Of a stretch of DNA of 64,000 nucleotides, positions 27,515-35,676 are shown piece after piece. The notes beneath the pieces are model-generated. The model did no database searches. It had not been told where the DNA came from and was given only the letters and a program-made list of their open reading frames with translations. The translations under genes and the position numbers were made by a program. The DNA comes from Pseudomonas sp. HR96 (GTDB lineage Bacteria > Pseudomonadota > Gammaproteobacteria > Pseudomonadales > Pseudomonadaceae): the NCBI RefSeq assembly GCF_034059295.1, contig NZ_CP139141.1:1223001-1287000 (forward strand), given 5' to 3'. Each line of letters starts with the position of its first letter. Position 1 is the first letter of the stretch.

Positions 27515-27528
27515 TAAGATATATCTTA
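27515..27528. promoter_or_regulatory. candidate operator of the PadR/ferric-reductase operon
   Basis: A perfect 14-bp palindrome, TAAGATATATCTTA, 32 bases upstream of the PadR start. PadR regulators bind AT-rich palindromes of this kind, and the TATATC core resembles the site reported for YqjI. It overlaps a probable promoter. Confidence 0.65.
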
Positions 27529-27575
27529 AGAGCAGGGCAAGCACTTGTTGCGAATTGTTATCACCGTTGGTCGTA

Positions 27576-29012
27576 TCAGCCCTTCATCAGGTTCTTGACC
27601 ATGCGCTCCTGCTCGGCGAGCTCCTTTTGCCGCGCGTCGATGCGCGAGGCCAGCTGGAAGTTGTCGTTGGCCCGGCGCTTGGCGAAGTCCAGCTGCTGCT
27701 GGGCCTGGCGGAAGTCGCCGGTGAGGGCGAAGTACTCGGCGCGGGCCTGGTGCAGGCCGATGATGTTGCCGTTCAGGCCTCGGGTGTCGGCCACCATGTT
27801 CCACACATCAGGGTCGTTGGGGCGGGTCTTGAGCAGCGCTTCCAGGCCTTTTTCCGCCTCGGTGTTGCGGTTCTGCTTGAGCAGCAGCTCGATGCGCACC
27901 TGGTTGAGCGGGTAGCTGTCGGGGTACAGGCGCAGCATCTGGTCGACCCGCGCCTGGGCGTCCGGCAGGCGGCTGTTGGTGATGTCCAGGTCAACCTGGG
28001 CCAGGTTGTAGGTGATGTCGTTGGGTGCCTTGGCCAACAGCGGCTTGAGGTTCTCGCGGGCCTCGTTGAGCTGGCCGCCCTTGACCTGGGCGATCGCCAG
28101 GCCGTAGCGCGCAGCGTCGGACTTGGGATTTTCGTCGAGCAGGGCGCGAAAGCGCTTGGCCGCCATGCCGGGGGTTTCTTCATAGGTGAGCTGCACCCGG
28201 GCGCGCATCAGCTGGTAGCGCAGGCTGTCTTCGATGCCGCCGGGGGGAAATTGCTCGGCGCGGTTGCGGGTGTCGGCGATGCGCGCTTCGGTGATCGGGT
28301 GGGTCAGCAGAAATTCCGGCGGCTTGGCGTCGAAACGGTACTGGCGCATCAGCCGTTCGAACATATCGGGCATGTTGCGCGGGTCGTAGCCGGCCTTCTG
28401 CAGATTGATGATGCCGATGCGGTCGGCCTCCTGCTCGCGCTGGCGGGAGAAGGCCAGTTGCGACTGGATGGCCGCCGCCTGGCTGCCGAAAATGGTCGCC
28501 ACCCCGGCATCGCCGGCGCCGGCTGCGGCCATGACGATACCGGCCAGCAGCGCAGCCATCACCGGCACCTGCATGTGTGATTGTTCTTCCATGCCACGGG
28601 CGAAGTGGCGTTGCGACAAGTGCGCCAGTTCGTGGGCAAGCACGCCGGCGTATTCGCCTTCGGTCTGGGCATTGAGGAACAGGCCGCCGTTGACCCCGAC
28701 GATGCCACCCGGGGCGGCGAAGGCGTTGAGCTCCTTGCTGTCGATCAGGATGAATTCCAGCCGGCGGTCTTCCAGCTGGCTGGTCTCGGCCAGGCGATAG
28801 ACGCTGGTTTCGACGAAGTCCTTGAGCTGCGGATCGGACAATTGCCCCACTTCCGAACGCAACAACGCCAGCCAGGCGCGGCCCAGCTGGTATTCCTGTT
28901 GCGGAGAAACGATGGCGGAGCTGGAGTCGCCCAGCAGCGGCAGGTCATCGGCGTGGCCCGGAAGGGCCAGCAGGCAGGCCAGGGTCAACAAGGTAGGACG
29001 CAGAAATCTCAT
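27576..29012 (-). CDS. bepA: BepA-like periplasmic M48 metalloprotease/chaperone with TPR domain
   Basis: A 478-residue protein with a signal peptide ending near GHADD. The M48 domain has zinc ligands in HELAH (about residue 127) and the glutamate in REQEADRIG (about 192). C-terminal TPR helices occupy about 290-470. E. coli BepA (487 residues) acts on LptD and BAM-engaged outer-membrane proteins, promoting assembly or degrading stalled ones. It is divergent from the tusA-like gene. Confidence 0.92.
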   Translation of the reverse strand: MRFLRPTLLTLACLLALPGHADDLPLLGDSSSAIVSPQQEYQLGRAWLALLRSEVGQLSDPQLKDFVETSVYRLAETSQLEDRRLEFILIDSKELNAFAAPGGIVGVNGGLFLNAQTEGEYAGVLAHELAHLSQRHFARGMEEQSHMQVPVMAALLAGIVMAAAGAGDAGVATIFGSQAAAIQSQLAFSRQREQEADRIGIINLQKAGYDPRNMPDMFERLMRQYRFDAKPPEFLLTHPITEARIADTRNRAEQFPPGGIEDSLRYQLMRARVQLTYEETPGMAAKRFRALLDENPKSDAARYGLAIAQVKGGQLNEARENLKPLLAKAPNDITYNLAQVDLDITNSRLPDAQARVDQMLRLYPDSYPLNQVRIELLLKQNRNTEAEKGLEALLKTRPNDPDVWNMVADTRGLNGNIIGLHQARAEYFALTGDFRQAQQQLDFAKRRANDNFQLASRIDARQKELAEQERMVKNLMKG

Positions 29013-29150
29013 GCACGAGGCTCAAGGCGGCGAGGAACCTTACTGTAGCCAAGTCGACAGACCACGACCAGTGGCGCCTCGGTTGGTATATCCTAGGCGG
29101 CTGATTTGTCTCGTCCGCCCATGGGCCACCGCCTGCCCGGAGAAATTCCT

Positions 29151-29390
29151 GTGACCGACGCTGTAGTCTGTGATGTCGAATTGGACGCCAAGGGCCTCAA
29201 CTGCCCGCTGCCCTTGCTCAAGGCCAAGATGGAACTCAACCGCCTGAGCAGCGGCGCGGTGCTCAAGGTGGTGGCCACCGACGCCGGCTCGCAACGCGAT
29301 TTTCGTACCTTCGCCAAGCTGGCGGGCCATACCCTGTTACAAGAACAGGCCGAAGACGGCGTCTACACCTACTGGCTGCGCAAGGCCTGA
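29151..29390 (+). CDS. TusA/SirA-family sulfur carrier protein
   Basis: A 79-residue protein starting at GTG 29151 with GGAGAA upstream; a longer frame from 29106 is not supported by a ribosome site. The family motif LDAKGLNCPLPLLKAKMELN holds the active Cys in CPLP. Such proteins carry persulfide sulfur for tRNA thiolation or molybdenum cofactor work. The perM-like gene follows 48 bases later. Confidence 0.9.
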   Translation: MTDAVVCDVELDAKGLNCPLPLLKAKMELNRLSSGAVLKVVATDAGSQRDFRTFAKLAGHTLLQEQAEDGVYTYWLRKA

Positions 29391-29438
29391 GGGCCGGCAG
29401 GGCAGGACGCGACGTTTTTTCAAACTGAAGGATTTTCG

Positions 29439-30509
29439 ATGTTCAAGGTGCTTCGCGACTGGATTCAGCGGTACTTCTCCGACGAGCAGGCCGTGGTCCT
29501 GATGGTGTTGCTGGTGCTGGCCTTCACCGCCGTGCTGACCCTGGGTGGCATGCTCGCCCCGGTGCTGGCCGGCATGGTCCTGGCCTTCCTGATGCAGGGC
29601 CTGGTCAACGGCCTGGAGCGCCTGCGCGTGCCCACCGGCATGGCCGTGGGGCTGGTATTCACCCTGTTTCTCGGCGCGCTGGCGGTGTTCATGCTGGTGC
29701 TGGTGCCGCTGCTGTGGCACCAGTTGATCACCTTGTTCAATGAATTTCCCGGAATGCTCGGCAAATGGCAGTCGCTGCTGCTGTTGCTGCCTGAGCGCTA
29801 TCCGCACCTGGTCAGCGACGAGCAGGTGCTGCAGGCCATCGAGACCGCCCGCGGCGAGATCGGCAAGTTCGGCCAGTGGGCGCTGACCTTCTCGCTGGCC
29901 AGCCTGCCGCTGCTGGTCAACGTGATGATCTATTTCGTGCTGGTGCCGATCCTGGTGTTCTTCTTTCTCAAGGACCGCGAAATGATCAGCCAGTGGGTGC
30001 GCGGCTACCTGCCGCGCGAGCGCGCGCTGCTGACCCGCGTGGCCCAGGAGATGAACCGCCAGCTGGCCAACTACATTCGCGGCAAGGTCATCGAGATCAT
30101 CATCTGCGGGGTGGCCACCTACATCGCCTTCTTTGCCCTGGGCCTCAATTACTCGGCCCTGCTGGCATTGCTGGTTGGCCTGTCGGTGGTGGTGCCCTAC
30201 GTAGGCGCGGTGGTGGTGACGGTGCCGGTGACGGCAATCGCATTGTTCCAGTGGGGGTGGGGCGACCAGTTCATCTACCTGATGGTGGTGTACGGCATCA
30301 TCCAGACCCTGGACGGCAACGTGCTGGTGCCGTTGCTGTTCTCCGAGGCGGTCAACCTGCACCCGGTGGCGATCATCTGCGCGGTGCTGTTGTTCGGCGG
30401 GCTGTGGGGTTTCTGGGGGATCTTCTTCGCCATCCCGCTGGCGACCTTGTTCAAGGCCGTGCTGGATGCCTGGCCGAGAAATCAGCCGTCGGTGGCGCCG
30501 CTGCTCTGA
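29439..30509 (+). CDS. perM: AI-2E family transporter / PerM-like permease
   Basis: A 356-residue membrane protein with about eight spans, including an N-terminal pair (about 21-65), a mid-protein pair and a C-terminal cluster containing VVPYVGAVVVTVPVTAIALFQWG and GNVLVPLLFSEAVNLHPVAII, which are signature stretches of the AI-2E transporter family. It starts MFKVLRDWIQRYFSDEQA like Pseudomonas PerM. Substrates are not established. Confidence 0.9.
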   Translation: MFKVLRDWIQRYFSDEQAVVLMVLLVLAFTAVLTLGGMLAPVLAGMVLAFLMQGLVNGLERLRVPTGMAVGLVFTLFLGALAVFMLVLVPLLWHQLITLFNEFPGMLGKWQSLLLLLPERYPHLVSDEQVLQAIETARGEIGKFGQWALTFSLASLPLLVNVMIYFVLVPILVFFFLKDREMISQWVRGYLPRERALLTRVAQEMNRQLANYIRGKVIEIIICGVATYIAFFALGLNYSALLALLVGLSVVVPYVGAVVVTVPVTAIALFQWGWGDQFIYLMVVYGIIQTLDGNVLVPLLFSEAVNLHPVAIICAVLLFGGLWGFWGIFFAIPLATLFKAVLDAWPRNQPSVAPLL

Positions 30510-30531
30510 TGAAAGCTCGGGGATAAAAGCT

Positions 30532-30552
30532 CGGGGCCTCCCATGGGCCCCG
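30532..30552. terminator. hairpin between convergent perM and bcp
   Basis: A 7-bp stem, CGGGGCC with GGCCCCG, and a 7-base loop, in a 50-base gap between convergent stops. Two AAGCTCGGGG copies precede it (from about 30512 and 30527). Confidence 0.5.
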
Positions 30553-30559
30553 GCAGGCT

Positions 30560-31033
30560 TCAGCCCCGATGCAACGTCTGCGCGGCTTCGAGCACCGCCG
30601 CCACATGCCCCGGCACCTTGACCCCGCGCCATTCCTGGCGCAGTACGCCCTCCTTGTCGATCAGGAAGGTGCTGCGGTCCACGCCCATGTATTCCTTGCC
30701 GTACAGCTTCTTGAGCTTGATCACGTCGAACAGCTGGCAGAGCGCCTCGTCCTTGTCGCTGATCAGCTCGAAGGGAAAGCCCTGCTTGGCCTTGAAGTTC
30801 TCATGGGACTTGAGGCTGTCGCGTGACACCCCCAGCACCAGGGTGTTGGCCGCTTCGAACTCGCCGATCGCATCGCGAAAACCCTGGCCTTGGGTAGTGC
30901 AGCCAGGGGTGCTGTCCTTGGGGTAGAAATAGACGACCACCTGGCGGCCCTTGAGGCTGCTCAGGCTGACGGTCTGGCCGTTGGTGGCCGGTGCGGTGAA
31001 ATCGGGTACGGCTTGGTCCAGGCTGACGGCCAT
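30560..31033 (-). CDS. bcp: thioredoxin-dependent peroxiredoxin Bcp/PrxQ
   Basis: A 157-residue peroxiredoxin. The peroxidatic Cys is in DSTPGCTTQGQGFRD (about residue 45). The nearby resolving Cys found five residues later in E. coli Bcp is replaced (TTQGQ). A further Cys in DEALCQLFD (about residue 98) remains. It probably reduces hydroperoxides as a 1-Cys or atypical enzyme. gcvR lies 15 bases upstream on the same strand. Confidence 0.94.
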   Translation of the reverse strand: MAVSLDQAVPDFTAPATNGQTVSLSSLKGRQVVVYFYPKDSTPGCTTQGQGFRDAIGEFEAANTLVLGVSRDSLKSHENFKAKQGFPFELISDKDEALCQLFDVIKLKKLYGKEYMGVDRSTFLIDKEGVLRQEWRGVKVPGHVAAVLEAAQTLHRG

Positions 31034-31048
31034 TGCATTGCGTCCTTG

Positions 31049-31609
31049 TTACATCGGGTTCTGTGGGCGCCATGGCTCGATCAGCGCGTCGAGGTTCAGC
31101 GCGTCGGCGAAATCGAGGAACTGATCGCGCAGCCAGCTGATCTGCACGCCGGCCGGCAGGGTCACGGTGAAGGTGGCGTTGAGCATGGTGCCGCCGGTTT
31201 GCGGGGCCTGGTAGGTGTCGCAGGTCAGGCTCTCGAGTTCGACGTTGTGGTCGATGAAGAACTGGCACAGCTCATTGATGATGTCCGAGCGGTAGGCCGA
31301 GCTGACATAGGCGACGTACGGCAGCGACAGCGGGCGGTTCTCCAGGCTGGCGCTGCGCACCACGTTGACGGTGAAGTCGTGCTTCTTGGCCAGCGAGGCG
31401 AGGCTGGTTTCCAGGCGCGCCAGGGCGTCCCAGTTGCCCGAGACCTGCAACACCAGGGCGCTGCATTCGCCGTGGCGGCTCAGGCGCGAGGTCACCACCG
31501 AGCAACGGCTGTCGTGGCTGGCGCGGCAGAGTACGTTCGTCAGCTCCATGGGGTTGGCGCCCAGGGCACTGATGACAAGGAATTGTTCGCGAACTGTGGG
31601 GGTGGACAT
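31049..31609 (-). CDS. gcvR: glycine cleavage system transcriptional repressor GcvR
   Basis: A 186-residue protein of two ACT domains (about 8-85 and 95-170), starting MSTPTVREQFLVISALGANPMELTNVLCRASHDSRC. ACT regulators of this family bind glycine and, in E. coli, antagonise GcvA. It is the first gene of gcvR-bcp and divergent from dapA, the typical Pseudomonas arrangement. Confidence 0.93.
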   Translation of the reverse strand: MSTPTVREQFLVISALGANPMELTNVLCRASHDSRCSVVTSRLSRHGECSALVLQVSGNWDALARLETSLASLAKKHDFTVNVVRSASLENRPLSLPYVAYVSSAYRSDIINELCQFFIDHNVELESLTCDTYQAPQTGGTMLNATFTVTLPAGVQISWLRDQFLDFADALNLDALIEPWRPQNPM

Positions 31610-31919
31610 GCAGCCTTCCTAAAGCGATGAGCGGTCGATACGCGGCAGCGCTGCCGATCAAGACCTGCGCAGGGCTCTGGAACAGGGGTTCGGGGGCTTG
31701 ATGGCAGGTATGATGGCGTGCGCGAAACGGGCAATTGTGCCCACCCGTATCGATCAAAGTCTGAAGGGTAGCGAAAAGCGCGCCCGAGGGGAATGCTGGC
31801 GGCAAGCAAGATGTTCACGCAAGTGGTGGCGCAGATGCCGACTGGCAGGCGTCTTTGCTTGTGCAAGCCTGATGGCGCCAGTACCATTACGGCTCTCTTT
31901 TTCCGGCAGGAGCGGTTGC

Positions 31920-32798
31920 ATGATTGCGGGCAGTATGGTGGCACTGGTCACACCCATGGATGCACAGGGTCGTCTTGACTGGGACAGCCTGAGCAAGCTG
32001 GTGGACTTCCACCTGCAAGAAGGCACCAATGCCATCGTCGCCGTCGGCACCACCGGCGAATCGGCGACGCTGGACGTGCACGAGCACATCGAAGTGATCC
32101 GCCGTGTGGTCGACCAGGTCGCCGGGCGCATCCCGGTGATTGCCGGCACCGGTGCCAACTCCACCCGCGAAGCGGTCGAGCTGACCACCAACGCCAAGAC
32201 CGCCGGCGCCGACGCCTGCCTGCTGGTGACCCCGTACTACAACAAGCCGACCCAGGAAGGCCTGTACCAGCACTTCAAGCACATCGCCGAAGCCGTGGCC
32301 ATCCCGCAGATCCTCTACAACGTGCCGGGCCGCACCGCGTGCGACATGCAGGCCGACACCGTGATCCGCCTCGCCAGCGTGCCGAACATCATCGGCATCA
32401 AGGAAGCCACCGGCGACCTGTCCCGCGCCAAGGCCATCATCGACGGCGTGCCGAGCGATTTCCTCGTGCTGTCGGGCGATGATCCCACTGCCGTCGAACT
32501 GATCCTGCTGGGCGGCAAGGGCAACATCTCGGTCACCGCCAACGTCGCCCCGCGCGCCATGGCCGACCTGTGCGCCGCTGCCCTGCGCGGTGACGCCGAC
32601 CTGGCCCGCGCCATCAACGACAAGCTGATGCCGCTGCACAAGAACCTGTTCCTGGAAGCCAACCCGATTCCGGTGAAGTGGGCCTTGAAGGAAATGGGCC
32701 TGATGGCCGAAGGCATCCGCCTGCCACTGACCTGGTTCAGCGCGCAGTATCATGAACCGCTGCGCCTGGCCCTGAGCCAGTCCGGCGTCCTGGTTTAA
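31920..32798 (+). CDS. dapA: 4-hydroxy-tetrahydrodipicolinate synthase
   Basis: A 292-residue TIM barrel. The start ATG 31920 ([17 protein letters not shown]) has AGGAG upstream; the longer open frame from 31698 is not conserved-looking. The Schiff-base lysine lies in [12 protein letters not shown] (about 161), the catalytic tyrosine in [13 protein letters not shown], and [10 protein letters not shown] is the substrate loop. It commits aspartate semialdehyde and pyruvate to lysine and peptidoglycan. bamC follows 33 bases later. Confidence 0.97.
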   Translation: MIAGSMVALVTPMDAQGRLDWDSLSKLVDFHLQEGTNAIVAVGTTGESATLDVHEHIEVIRRVVDQVAGRIPVIAGTGANSTREAVELTTNAKTAGADACLLVTPYYNKPTQEGLYQHFKHIAEAVAIPQILYNVPGRTACDMQADTVIRLASVPNIIGIKEATGDLSRAKAIIDGVPSDFLVLSGDDPTAVELILLGGKGNISVTANVAPRAMADLCAAALRGDADLARAINDKLMPLHKNLFLEANPIPVKWALKEMGLMAEGIRLPLTWFSAQYHEPLRLALSQSGVLV

Positions 32799-32831
32799 CT
32801 AGACCTGCTTTATTTTAAGGAAAGACCCTGC

Positions 32832-33950
32832 ATGAAGCGATTGGCTGGCCTGTCCGCCCTTGCATTAGTCATTTCGAGCACCAGCGGTTGTGGTTGGCTG
32901 TATGGCGAACACGGTTACTTCCGCGATCGTGGCAATGATTACCTTGAGGCGACCCAAAACGCGCCCATGCAGCTGCCTTCCGGCGTGCAGACCGACAAGC
33001 GTCTGGACCCGCTGCTGCCGATTCCGCGCAACGTCGCCGACCAGACCACCGCCAAGGCGGCCTTCGAAGTGCCGCGTCCGCTGCCCCTGCAGGTTGCGGC
33101 TGAAGCCAGCGATTTCACCCTGCAAAAAAGTGGCGACAACCACTGGGTGCTGGCCCAGCGTGCCCCGGCCGAAGTCTGGCCCGTGGCTCACCAGTTCTTC
33201 GAGGACAACGGCTTCCAGATCGCTCAGGAACGCCCGCAGACCGGTGAATTCACCACCGCCTGGCAGCGTTTCGATACCCTATCCGGGGCCCTGGCCACTC
33301 GCCTGAAAAGCGCCGCCAGCAACGGCGACAGCGAAACCCGCGTGCGCGTGCGCATCGAGCCCGGCGTGCAGCGCAACACCAGTGAAGTCTACGTGGTCAG
33401 CGTCGAGCGGGCCGCAGGCAGCAGCGCCGACGTCGACTTCCCGGCGCACTCCACCAACAATGCGCTGGACTCGGTGCTGGTCGACCAGATGCTCGCCGGC
33501 ATGACTCGCGACTCGGAGAAGGGCGGCTCGGTTTCCCTGCTCGCCGCGCACGACTACGACACGCCGTCGCGCGTGGCCCTGACCACCGACGGCAACGGCA
33601 ACCCGACCCTGAGCGTAGGCTCCGACCTGGATCGCGCCTGGGCCAGCGTTGGCAGCGCACTGGACCGCGGCCAGTGGAAGGTTGAAGACATCAACCGCAG
33701 CCTGGGCCTGTACTACATCAACCTGGCCGAAAAAGCCGAGAAGAAGGACGACCAGCCGGGCTTCTTCAGTCGCCTGTTCGGCACCGCACCGACCAAGGAA
33801 GAGCGCGAGGCGCGCGCCGAGCGTTACCAGGTACGCCTGAGCAAGGTCGGCGACAACGTGCAGGTCACCGTCGAGAAGAACATCAACACCGTGGCCCCGC
33901 CCGACGTGGCGCGCCGCGTGTTGAGCATGATTCAGGACAACCTGGGCTAA
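32832..33950 (+). CDS. bamC: outer membrane protein assembly factor BamC
   Basis: A 372-residue lipoprotein with a lipobox at TSGC (Cys about 20), an unstructured N-terminal region that binds BamD, then two helix-grip domains (about 100-210 and 255-370). The order dapA-bamC is conserved in gammaproteobacteria. It is a subunit of the BAM complex inserting outer-membrane barrels. The next gene starts at the base after its stop. Confidence 0.94.
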   Translation: MKRLAGLSALALVISSTSGCGWLYGEHGYFRDRGNDYLEATQNAPMQLPSGVQTDKRLDPLLPIPRNVADQTTAKAAFEVPRPLPLQVAAEASDFTLQKSGDNHWVLAQRAPAEVWPVAHQFFEDNGFQIAQERPQTGEFTTAWQRFDTLSGALATRLKSAASNGDSETRVRVRIEPGVQRNTSEVYVVSVERAAGSSADVDFPAHSTNNALDSVLVDQMLAGMTRDSEKGGSVSLLAAHDYDTPSRVALTTDGNGNPTLSVGSDLDRAWASVGSALDRGQWKVEDINRSLGLYYINLAEKAEKKDDQPGFFSRLFGTAPTKEEREARAERYQVRLSKVGDNVQVTVEKNINTVAPPDVARRVLSMIQDNLG

Positions 33951-34709
33951 GTGCGCTTCGCCAATCTGGGCAGCGGCAGCCAGGGCAACGGCACGCTGAT
34001 CGCCAGCAACGACACCTACGTGCTGCTCGACTGCGGTTTCTCCCTGCGGGAAACCGAACGTCGGCTGGCACGCCTGGGGGTCACCGTCGGGCAATTGAGC
34101 GCTATTCTGGTTACCCACGAGCACGCCGACCATGTGCACGGCGTCGAACTGCTGTCGCGCAAGCACGGCGTGCCGGTCTACCTGAGCCAGGGCACCTTTC
34201 GCGGCCTGCGCAAGCCGGTCACCGTCAGCGCCTATGTGGCCTGTGGGGATACCCTGGAGATCGGCGACCTGAGCGTTGGCGTGGTCAAGGTGGCCCACGA
34301 TGCCCATGAACCGACCCAATACGTGTTCAGTGACGGCAAGCGGCGCTTCGGCGTGCTGACCGACCTGGGCTCGTGGTGCAACAAGGTGATCGATCGCTAC
34401 CAGGGCCTGGATGCGCTGATGATCGAGTCCAATCACTGCCGAGACATGCTGGCGCGCGGTCACTACCCTTACTTTCTCAAGCAGCGAGTCGGCGGTGACC
34501 ACGGCCATTTGAACAACCACCAGGCCGCCAGCCTGGTGGCCGAACTGGGATGGCAAGGCTTGCAGCACCTGGTGCTGGCCCATCTGAGTCGCAAGAACAA
34601 CCTGCCGCAGCTGGCCCGGCAATGTTTCGTCGATACCCTCGGGTGCGACCCGGACTGGCTGCAAGTGGCCGATCAAGATTCAGGGCTCGACTGGCGCCAT
34701 ATCGCCTAG
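33951..34709 (+). CDS. MBL-fold metallo-hydrolase (WalJ/YycJ-like)
   Basis: A 252-residue metallo-beta-lactamase-fold protein starting at GTG 33951, directly abutting bamC. The metal motif is THEHADHVHG, followed by later ligands including the His of GDHGHLNNHQA and HLSRKNN. MRFANLGSGSQGNGTLI matches YycJ-type proteins, which may act as nucleases. It is always seen between bamC and purC in Pseudomonas as far as I recall. Confidence 0.9.
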   Translation: MRFANLGSGSQGNGTLIASNDTYVLLDCGFSLRETERRLARLGVTVGQLSAILVTHEHADHVHGVELLSRKHGVPVYLSQGTFRGLRKPVTVSAYVACGDTLEIGDLSVGVVKVAHDAHEPTQYVFSDGKRRFGVLTDLGSWCNKVIDRYQGLDALMIESNHCRDMLARGHYPYFLKQRVGGDHGHLNNHQAASLVAELGWQGLQHLVLAHLSRKNNLPQLARQCFVDTLGCDPDWLQVADQDSGLDWRHIA

Positions 34710-34737
34710 CCCAACTACCTAGCAAGCGGAGCCCATC

Positions 34738-35448
34738 ATGGAAAAACGTGAAGAACTCTACCGCGGCAAAGCCAAGTCGGTGTACAAGACCGACGACGCC
34801 GACCGCTTGATCCTGCTGTTTCGCAACGACACCTCGGCGTTCGACGGCAAGCGCATCGAACAGCTCGACCGCAAGGGCATGGTCAACAACAAGTTCAACG
34901 CCTTCATCATGCAGAAGCTCGAAGAAGCCGGCGTGCCGACCCAGTTCGACAAGCTGCTGGGCGACAATGAATGCCTGGTGAAAAAGCTCGACATGATTCC
35001 GGTCGAGTGCGTCGTGCGCAACTACGCCGCCGGCAGCCTGGTCAAGCGCCTGGGCGTGGAAGAGGGCATGAAGCTCAACCCCTACACCTTCGAGCTGTTC
35101 CTCAAGGACGACGCCAAGGGCGATCCGTTCATCAACGAATCCCACGTCGTGGCGTTCGGCTGGGGCACCGCTGAAAACCTCGTGCGCATGAAAGAGCTGT
35201 CGCTCAAGGTCAACGAAGTGCTGACCAAGCTGTTCGACGACGCCGGCCTGCTACTGGTCGACTTCAAGCTTGAATTCGGCACATTCCACGGCCAGATCGT
35301 CCTGGGCGACGAATTCAGCCCCGACGGCTGCCGCCTGTGGGACAAGGAAACCCGCAAGAAGATGGACAAGGACCGCTTCCGCCAGGGCCTCGGCGACGTA
35401 ATCGAAGCCTACGAAGAAGTGGCCCAGCGCCTCGGCGTGCCGCTGTAA
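34738..35448 (+). CDS. purC: phosphoribosylaminoimidazole-succinocarboxamide synthase (SAICAR synthase)
   Basis: A 236-residue ATP-dependent ligase of purine synthesis that joins aspartate to [45 protein letters not shown] and LVDFKLEFG are family signatures, and the length equals that of E. coli PurC. It lies 28 bases after the MBL gene and is followed by the tRNA-Ser gene. Confidence 0.97.
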   Translation: MEKREELYRGKAKSVYKTDDADRLILLFRNDTSAFDGKRIEQLDRKGMVNNKFNAFIMQKLEEAGVPTQFDKLLGDNECLVKKLDMIPVECVVRNYAAGSLVKRLGVEEGMKLNPYTFELFLKDDAKGDPFINESHVVAFGWGTAENLVRMKELSLKVNEVLTKLFDDAGLLLVDFKLEFGTFHGQIVLGDEFSPDGCRLWDKETRKKMDKDRFRQGLGDVIEAYEEVAQRLGVPL

Positions 35449-35502
35449 ACCCCGTTGGCGCGCAAGCGTTTGATAGCACGCGAATTTTTTTGCCTTGGGG
35501 GC

Positions 35503-35531
35503 TTCGCTTCCGGCAAATAGGTTGGTATGAT
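35503..35531 (+). promoter_or_regulatory. extended -10 promoter of tRNA-Ser
   Basis: TGGTATGAT at 35523-35531 is an extended -10 element ending 10 bases before the mature tRNA. The -35 position (35503-35508, TTCGCT) matches only weakly, as is common when TGn is present. Confidence 0.6.
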
Positions 35532-35541
35532 GCGCGCCATT

Positions 35542-35631
35542 GGAGAGATGCCGGAGTGGCCGAACGGGACGGATTCGAAATCCGTTGTACTGGCAACAGT
35601 ACCTAGGGTTCAAATCCCTATCTCTCCGCCA
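35542..35631 (+). tRNA. tRNA-Ser (anticodon CGA)
   Basis: A 90-base type II tRNA. The acceptor stem GGAGAGA pairs with 35621-35627. The anticodon stem is ACGGA/TCCGT with loop TTCGAAA, so the anticodon is CGA at 35576-35578. A long variable arm (about TTGTACTGGCAACAGTACCT) is typical of serine tRNA, and the T arm GGGTTCAAATCCC and an encoded CCA end (35629-35631) are present. It reads UCG. The accessory region begins right after it, and its 3' half is a typical integration target. Confidence 0.97.
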
Positions 35632-35645
35632 TTATGTGTTGTACG

Positions 35646-35676
35646 AAAAGCCCCGCGATGCGGGGCTTTTTGGTTT
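35646..35676 (+). terminator. intrinsic terminator after tRNA-Ser
   Basis: An 11-bp perfect stem (AAAAGCCCCGC, loop GAT) followed by a T-rich tract (TTTTTGGTTTTT). It is a strong factor-independent terminator 15 bases after the tRNA. Confidence 0.93.
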
